NCBI GenBank assembly: GCA_016707445.1
Contig: JADJHR010000003.1
Location: 868,001 to 932,000 of the forward strand
Direction of reading: 5' to 3'
Length of the DNA: 64,000 nt
Origin: Rubrivivax sp.
Lineage (GTDB): Bacteria > Pseudomonadota > Gammaproteobacteria > Burkholderiales > Burkholderiaceae_C
This document shows, in pieces, positions 59,575 to 64,000 of this stretch. The notes beneath the pieces were generated by a model that was not told the origin of the DNA, ran no database searches, and was given only the letters and a program-made list of their open reading frames with translations. The stretch's first letter is position 1, and the number at the start of each line of letters is the position of its first letter. The translations under genes were made by a program, and so were the position numbers.

Positions 59575-60591
59575 ATGAAGGTTTACTACGACAAGGACGC
59601 CGACCTCAGCCTCATCAAGGGCAAGAACGTCACCATCATCGGCTACGGCTCGCAAGGCCATGCGCACGCGCTCAACCTCAGCGACAGCGGTGTCAAGGTC
59701 ACCGTCGGCTTGCGCAAGGGTGGCGCCAGCTGGGCCAAGGTCGAGAAGGCCGGTTTGAAGGTGGCCGAAGTGGCCGACGCGGTGCGCCAGGCCGATGTCG
59801 TGATGATGTTGTTGCCCGACGAGCAGATCGGTTCGGTCTACCAGAACGACGTGGCGCCGCACATTCGCAAGGGGGCTTCGCTGGCCTTTGCGCACGGCTT
59901 CAACGTGCACTACGGGCAGGTCGTGCCGCGCGATGACCTCGACGTCTGGATGGTCGCACCCAAGGCGCCCGGTCACACGGTGCGCAACACCTACACACAG
60001 GGTGGCGGTGTGCCGCACCTGATCGCCGTGCATGCCGACAAGTCGGGCAAGGCGCGCGACCTGGCGCTGAGCTATGCCGCGGCCAACGGGGGTGGCAAGG
60101 CCGGCGTCATCGAGACCAATTTCCGCGAGGAAACCGAGACCGACTTGTTCGGCGAACAGGCCGTGCTGTGCGGTGGGACGGTCGAGTTGATCAAGGCCGG
60201 CTACGAGACGCTGGTCGAGGCGGGCTATGCGCCGGAGATGGCCTACTTCGAATGCCTGCACGAGCTCAAGCTGATCGTCGACCTGATCTACGAGGGTGGC
60301 ATCGCGAACATGAACTACTCGATCTCGAACAACGCGGAATACGGTGAGTACGTGTCGGGGCCGAAAGTCATCACCGCCGAGACCAAGGTGGCGATGAAGA
60401 AGATGCTGGCCGACATCCAGAGCGGTGAGTACGCCAAGAGCTTCATCCTCGAGAACCGCGCCGGTGCCCCCACGCTGCTCAGCCGCCGGCGGCTGATGGC
60501 AGAGCACTCGATCGAGGTGGTCGGCGAGAAACTGCGTGCCATGATGCCCTGGATCAAGGCCAACAAGCTGGTCGACCGTTCGAAGAACTGA
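59575..60591 (+). CDS. ilvC: Ketol-acid reductoisomerase
   Basis: A 338-residue class I KARI. The NADPH motif IIGYGSQGHAHALNL occupies residues about 20-34. APKAPGHTVRNTY, FREETETDLFGEQAVLCGG and the C-terminal IANMNYSISNNAEYG region with the metal-binding glutamates complete it. It converts acetolactate to dihydroxyisovalerate. The start ATG follows GGAGAGAACC. A strong terminator follows 41 bp after the stop. Confidence 0.97.
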   Translation: MKVYYDKDADLSLIKGKNVTIIGYGSQGHAHALNLSDSGVKVTVGLRKGGASWAKVEKAGLKVAEVADAVRQADVVMMLLPDEQIGSVYQNDVAPHIRKGASLAFAHGFNVHYGQVVPRDDLDVWMVAPKAPGHTVRNTYTQGGGVPHLIAVHADKSGKARDLALSYAAANGGGKAGVIETNFREETETDLFGEQAVLCGGTVELIKAGYETLVEAGYAPEMAYFECLHELKLIVDLIYEGGIANMNYSISNNAEYGEYVSGPKVITAETKVAMKKMLADIQSGEYAKSFILENRAGAPTLLSRRRLMAEHSIEVVGEKLRAMMPWIKANKLVDRSKN

Positions 60592-60632
60592 TCTGGAACA
60601 CTGGGCCCAAAAGCGCCTCTGCTTCGAATCAG

Positions 60633-60653
60633 GCCGCCCAAGGGCGGCTTTTT
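60633..60653 (+). terminator. Rho-independent terminator after ilvC
   Basis: A seven-base perfect stem GCCGCCC / GGGCGGC, two-base loop, and five T residues. It separates ilvC from pssA, which starts 31 bases further on. Confidence 0.92.
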
Positions 60654-60683
60654 CACGCCGGGCCCTGCGATATCCTCAGCGCC

Positions 60684-61508
60684 ATGACCGAGAGCAGCCG
60701 ATTGCCGAACGACGACACCGCCGAGTCGCCTCGACCGCGGCGCAAGGGCATCTACATCCTGCCCAACGCGATCACGCTGGCAGCGCTGTTCTCGGGTTTC
60801 TACGGCATCGTGATGGCGATGAATGGCCGCTTCGAGGCAGCCTGCATCGCGATCTTCGTGGCTGCCGTGCTCGACAGTCTGGACGGTCGCGTGGCGCGCA
60901 TGACGAATGCTCAAAGTGCGTTCGGCGAGCAGATGGACAGCCTGTCGGACATGGTGTCCTTCGGTGCTGCGCCGGCGCTCATCGTCTACATCTGGGCGCT
61001 GAAGGACATGGGCAAGGCGGGCTGGATCCCGGCCTTTGTCTACATCTCGGGGGCAGCGCTGCGCCTGGCCCGGTTCAACGTGAACATCGGCGTGGTCGAC
61101 AAGCGCTTCTTCCAGGGTCTGCCCAGCCCGGCGGCGGCGGCCGTGGTGATCGGTCTGGTGTGGGTCATGGACGATGCAGGCTTCAAGAATGCGTCACACA
61201 TTCCCTGGCTGACCTGGCTGGCCTTCGGTGTGACGCTGTATGCGGGGCTGTCGATGGTGACCAACGCGCCGTTCTACAGTTTCAAGGTGGTGGGTGGTCG
61301 GCGCAGCGTGCCGTTCGTGGTGCTGGTTGGTGTGGCTCTGGGCATCGCACTGATTGCACTGGACACGCCGCGCGCGCTGTTCGGCATCTTCTGCCTCTAC
61401 GGCCTGTCGGGCTATGGCGTCTACGCGTGGCGCAAGTTCAAGGGCAAGCCGGTGAGCGTGATCGCCACGTCGATCGACGAGCCCGACGAAAAGGGCCTGC
61501 ACCACTGA
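60684..61508 (+). CDS. pssA: CDP-diacylglycerol-serine O-phosphatidyltransferase
   Basis: A 274-residue membrane protein of the CDP-alcohol phosphatidyltransferase class. The signature DGRVARMTNAQSAFGEQMDS followed by LSD gives the DGx2AR...G...D...D pattern at residues about 67-90. Six to eight hydrophobic helices follow. It makes phosphatidylserine, the precursor of phosphatidylethanolamine. The ilvC-pssA-leuA order is common in Burkholderiales. Its end lies at the -35 region of the leucine leader promoter. Confidence 0.92.
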   Translation: MTESSRLPNDDTAESPRPRRKGIYILPNAITLAALFSGFYGIVMAMNGRFEAACIAIFVAAVLDSLDGRVARMTNAQSAFGEQMDSLSDMVSFGAAPALIVYIWALKDMGKAGWIPAFVYISGAALRLARFNVNIGVVDKRFFQGLPSPAAAAVVIGLVWVMDDAGFKNASHIPWLTWLAFGVTLYAGLSMVTNAPFYSFKVVGGRRSVPFVVLVGVALGIALIALDTPRALFGIFCLYGLSGYGVYAWRKFKGKPVSVIATSIDEPDEKGLHH

Positions 61509-61533
61509 CCTGCGTCGGCGTGCGTGCTATATT
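61505..61533 (+). promoter_or_regulatory. Putative promoter for the leucine leader
   Basis: CTGACC (61505-61510), 17-bp spacer, TATATT (61528-61533). The -35 matches the consensus in four of six positions and the -10 in five of six. It overlaps the end of pssA. Transcription would start only a few bases before, or at, the leader ATG at 61541, so the leader could be leaderless mRNA. Confidence 0.5.
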
Positions 61534-61540
61534 GACAGCC

Positions 61541-61600
61541 ATGTCGTCGATTGCCCGCCAACTGGCCCTAGCGCCCCTAGCAACAACGCGGGTGCGCTGA
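61541..61600 (+). CDS. leuL: Leucine-operon leader peptide
   Basis: A 19-residue peptide, MSSIARQLALAPLATTRVR. Its three leucines are encoded CTG, CTA, CTA. CTA is very rare in such high-GC DNA, so ribosomes should stall here when charged leucine tRNA is scarce. It is followed after 31 bases by a terminator hairpin, then leuA. This is the layout of a transcription attenuator. Neither its translation nor attenuation has been shown here; the gene symbol is by analogy. Confidence 0.75.
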   Translation: MSSIARQLALAPLATTRVR

Positions 61601-61631
61601 TCGACGTTCGTCATTTTCATTTTTCCGATCA

Positions 61632-61665
61632 ACGGCCCGCTAGCGCAACGCAGCGGGCCGTTTTT
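61632..61665 (+). terminator. Attenuator terminator before leuA
   Basis: A 10-bp perfect stem ACGGCCCGCT / AGCGGGCCGT with a 10-base loop, running into five T residues. It lies between the leader peptide and leuA. An alternative antiterminator pairing with upstream leader RNA is expected but I did not fold it. Confidence 0.88.
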
Positions 61666-61724
61666 CTTGCCTGTCCTGCACCGAGCCAGCGGGTTGCCCG
61701 TACGAACCACCCAGGACCACCGTC

Positions 61725-63413
61725 ATGCCCATGCTCCCCGACCCCGCCGTCAAGTACCGTCCCACAGCCGCCATCGGGCTGACCGACCGCCGCTGGCCCG
61801 ACGTGACGCTGACGCGGCCGCCGCAGTGGTGCAGTGTCGATCTGCGCGATGGCAATCAGGCGCTGATCGAGCCGATGGACCCGGCGCGCAAGCTGCGGAT
61901 GTTCGAAACCCTGGTGCGCATCGGCTTCAAGCAGATCGAGGTCGGGTTTCCTTCGGCATCGCAGGCCGATTTCGACTTCGTCAGGTTGCTCATCGAGCGC
62001 CGGCTCGTGCCCGACGACGTGACGATCCAGGTGCTCACCCAGGCCCGTGACCACCTCATCGCGCGCACTTTCGAGGCCTTGCTCGGCGCACCGCGCGCCA
62101 TCGTGCACCTGTACAACGCCACAGCCCCGGTGATGCGACGTGTGGTGCTGGGCCTGGACGAGGACGGCATCGCCGAGCTGGCGACACGGCATGCCGCGAT
62201 GATGCGGGACCATGCGGCCCGGCAGCCCGGCACCGCGTGGACCTTCGAGTATTCGCCCGAGATGTTCTCCGGCACGGAGCTGGCGTTCAGCAAGCGTGTC
62301 GTCGACGCCGTCACCGAGGTCTGGCAGCCGACGCCGTCGCAGCCTTGCATCATCAACCTGCCGTCAACGGTCGAGCATTCGACGCCCAACCTCTTTGCCG
62401 ACATGATCGAATGGATGCACCGTCACCTGGCGCGGCGCGACGCCATCGTGCTGTCGGTGCATCCGCACAACGACCGCGGCACCGGCACGGCAGCCGGCGA
62501 GTTCGCGCTGATGGCAGGCTGTGACCGCATCGAGGGCTGCCTGTTCGGCAACGGTGAGCGCACGGGCAATGTCGACCTGGTCAACATCGCGCTCAACCTG
62601 TACACGCAGGGCGTGGCGCCGGGCCTGGATTTCTCCGACATCGACGAGGTCCGGCGCTGTGTCGAACACTGCAATCAGTTGCCGGTGCATCCGCGGCACC
62701 CCTATGTCGGCGATCTGGTCTACACCTCGTTCTCGGGCTCGCACCAAGACGCCATCAAGAAGGCCTTCGCGGCGCGCCGTGAGGGTGACATCTGGGACAT
62801 GCCCTACCTTCCGCTCGACCCCAAGGATCTGGGGCGCAGCTACGACGCCGTGATTCGCGTCAACAGCCAGTCGGGCAAGGGTGGCATCAGTTACCTGCTC
62901 GAGACCGAGTATGGGCTTGAGTTGCCGCGGCGGCTGCAGATCGAGTTCAGCGCGGCCGTGCAGGCCGTGATGGACATTCAGGGCCAGGAGCTGAGTGCCG
63001 GCGACATCTGGGCAATCTTCGAACGGGAATACGGCTTGCAACTGCCGCCCAGGGTCGACCATCAGGTGTTGACCGAGCAGGCCGATGGCCGCATGCAGTT
63101 GCAAGCCAGTGTGCATGCTGATGGTGCCAGCCTGATGCTGTCGGGTGAGGGCACCGGCCCGGTCGATGCCTTCGTTGCGGCCCTGTCGTGTGCCTGTGGT
63201 CAGACACTGCGGGTGCTCGACTACCACGAACACGCCATCGGTTCGGGCGCCCAGGCGCGTGCCGCGGCCTACCTCGAGCTGCGCATCGGCGATGGCCGCA
63301 CGCTGTTCGGAGTCGGCATCGACGCCAACATCGTCACCGCATCGATGAAGGCCGTGCTGTGCGGTCTGCAGCGCGCTGGCGTGGCGCTGCACGCTCAGGC
63401 CCTCCCGGCCTGA
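61725..63413 (+). CDS. leuA: 2-isopropylmalate synthase (LeuA, type 2)
   Basis: A 562-residue enzyme with the N-terminal TIM barrel (WCSVDLRDGNQALIEPM, HNDRGTGTAAGEFALMAGCDRIEG, GNGERTGNVDLVNIA) and a C-terminal regulatory domain starting near residue 450 (VQAVMDIQGQELSAGDIWAIF). The WCSVDLRDGNQAL opening and 560-residue length define the type found in actinobacteria and many proteobacteria. It condenses 2-oxoisovalerate with acetyl-CoA, the first committed step to leucine, and is normally feedback-inhibited by leucine. Preceded by the attenuator. A second paralogue follows 32 bp downstream. Confidence 0.95.
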   Translation: MPMLPDPAVKYRPTAAIGLTDRRWPDVTLTRPPQWCSVDLRDGNQALIEPMDPARKLRMFETLVRIGFKQIEVGFPSASQADFDFVRLLIERRLVPDDVTIQVLTQARDHLIARTFEALLGAPRAIVHLYNATAPVMRRVVLGLDEDGIAELATRHAAMMRDHAARQPGTAWTFEYSPEMFSGTELAFSKRVVDAVTEVWQPTPSQPCIINLPSTVEHSTPNLFADMIEWMHRHLARRDAIVLSVHPHNDRGTGTAAGEFALMAGCDRIEGCLFGNGERTGNVDLVNIALNLYTQGVAPGLDFSDIDEVRRCVEHCNQLPVHPRHPYVGDLVYTSFSGSHQDAIKKAFAARREGDIWDMPYLPLDPKDLGRSYDAVIRVNSQSGKGGISYLLETEYGLELPRRLQIEFSAAVQAVMDIQGQELSAGDIWAIFEREYGLQLPPRVDHQVLTEQADGRMQLQASVHADGASLMLSGEGTGPVDAFVAALSCACGQTLRVLDYHEHAIGSGAQARAAAYLELRIGDGRTLFGVGIDANIVTASMKAVLCGLQRAGVALHAQALPA

Positions 63414-63445
63414 CCCCACTCAGATTCGCCCGCGAAAGGACAACC

Positions 63446-64000
63446 ATGACCGACAGGCTCTACATCTTCGACACCACGCTGCGAGACGGCGAACAATCGC
63501 CCGGCGCCTCGATGACGCGCGACGAGAAGCTGCGCATCGCGCGACAGCTGGAGCGGCTGCGTGTGGACGTCATCGAAGCCGGCTTTGCTGCTTCTTCCAA
63601 CGGTGACTTCGCGGCCGTGAAGGCGATCGCCGGCGCGATCAGGGAGTCCACGATCTGTTCGCTGGCACGGGCGAATGACCGCGATATCGCGCGCGCAGCC
63701 GAAGCCCTGCAGGGTGCGGCGCGTGCGCGCATCCACACCTTCATCGCGACCAGCGCGCTGCACATGGAAAAGAAGCTGCGCATGACGCCCGATCAGGTCT
63801 ACGAGCAGGCGCGTCAGTCGGTGCGATTTGCGCGCAACCTGTGCGCCGACGTCGAGTTCTCACCCGAGGACGGCTACCGGTCGGACCCCGACTTCCTGTG
63901 CCGTGTGCTCGAAACCGTGATCGCCGAAGGTGCGACCACGATCAACATCCCCGATACGGTGGGCTACGCCGTGCCCGAGCTGTACGGCGCCTTCATTCGC
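63446..64000 (+). CDS. leuA: 2-isopropylmalate synthase (LeuA, type 1), 3' part outside window
   Basis: The first 185 residues of a second isopropylmalate synthase; the rest is beyond the right edge. The start is MTDRLYIFDTTLRDGEQSPG, whose DTTLRDGEQ motif defines the HMGL-like TIM barrel, followed by VIEAGFAASSNGDF and the HIATS-type HTFIATSALHMEKKL. FSPEDGYRSDPDFLCRV and NIPDTVGYAVP agree. It differs in type from the enzyme immediately upstream. A homocitrate or citramalate synthase cannot be fully excluded. Confidence 0.88.
   Translation, partial: MTDRLYIFDTTLRDGEQSPGASMTRDEKLRIARQLERLRVDVIEAGFAASSNGDFAAVKAIAGAIRESTICSLARANDRDIARAAEALQGAARARIHTFIATSALHMEKKLRMTPDQVYEQARQSVRFARNLCADVEFSPEDGYRSDPDFLCRVLETVIAEGATTINIPDTVGYAVPELYGAFIR

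Overview
The window is high-GC, densely packed DNA from a betaproteobacterium, most likely order Burkholderiales (a Comamonadaceae / Rubrivivax-Leptothrix type relative). Support for this comes from the DUF3619, DUF3106 and RDD genes and the ECF sigma gene beside ilvB-ilvN-ilvC-pssA-leuA, a Bug-type solute receptor, and the general gene style. No tRNA, rRNA, CRISPR array, insertion sequence or prophage was recognised.

Layout. 0-1.1 kb: exbB (cut by the window edge) and tonB. 1.5-6.4 kb: a ketopantoate-reductase-type enzyme facing a large modular serralysin-like RTX protease. 6.6-17 kb: lipid metabolism, with an aminoglycoside-phosphotransferase-like kinase, thiolase, a fused enoyl-CoA hydratase/3-hydroxyacyl-CoA dehydrogenase, two acyl-CoA synthetases and an ILVBL/HACL2-type thiamine-diphosphate lyase. 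17-31 kb: a TonB-dependent receptor, a BLUF photoreceptor, a thioesterase, then an eight-gene minus-strand operon (SDR, Gfo/Idh, CUT1 ABC transporter, HpaI aldolase, IlvD/Edd dehydratase) divergent from a GntR-type LacI repressor gene. 30.6-35 kb: a HutC-type regulator divergent from suyA-suyB-slcC-comC, the sulfolactate pathway. 35-39.8 kb: a copper-handling cluster (DUF411, cupredoxin, Tat multicopper oxidase, TolC-like lipoprotein, two small exported proteins). 39.9-49.4 kb: acyl-CoA dehydrogenase, AmmeMemoRadiSam genes, Bug receptor, B12-type radical SAM protein, and a proton-pumping pyrophosphatase with an extra OmpA-like domain. 49.7-56.8 kb: housekeeping genes (ppa, nadE, PII, LOG, dgkA, sigma factor and others). 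57-64 kb: branched-chain amino acid synthesis (ilvB, ilvN, ilvC, pssA, a leucine attenuator, two leuA genes).

The most interesting reading is that the 20.9-29.5 kb sugar-acid operon and the adjacent sulfolactate operon form one route. The SDR, IlvD/Edd dehydratase and HpaI-type aldolase are the enzyme classes of the sulfo-Entner-Doudoroff pathway for sulfoquinovose. SuyAB with SlcC/ComC would take the resulting sulfolactate to pyruvate plus sulfite. Two matching palindromes of the form TGTTA-N4-TAACA, one beside the LacI gene and one before the TonB-dependent receptor 12 kb away, tie the outer-membrane receptor to the operon. The lactonase and sulfolactaldehyde dehydrogenase needed to complete the route are not in the window, so this remains a hypothesis.

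Five otherwise well-conserved genes (protease, acyl-CoA synthetase, multicopper oxidase, acyl-CoA dehydrogenase, ilvN) carry six single-base frame breaks, mostly in short homopolymers. Each can be repaired to a normal-length protein. This pattern looks more like sequencing or assembly error than gene decay.
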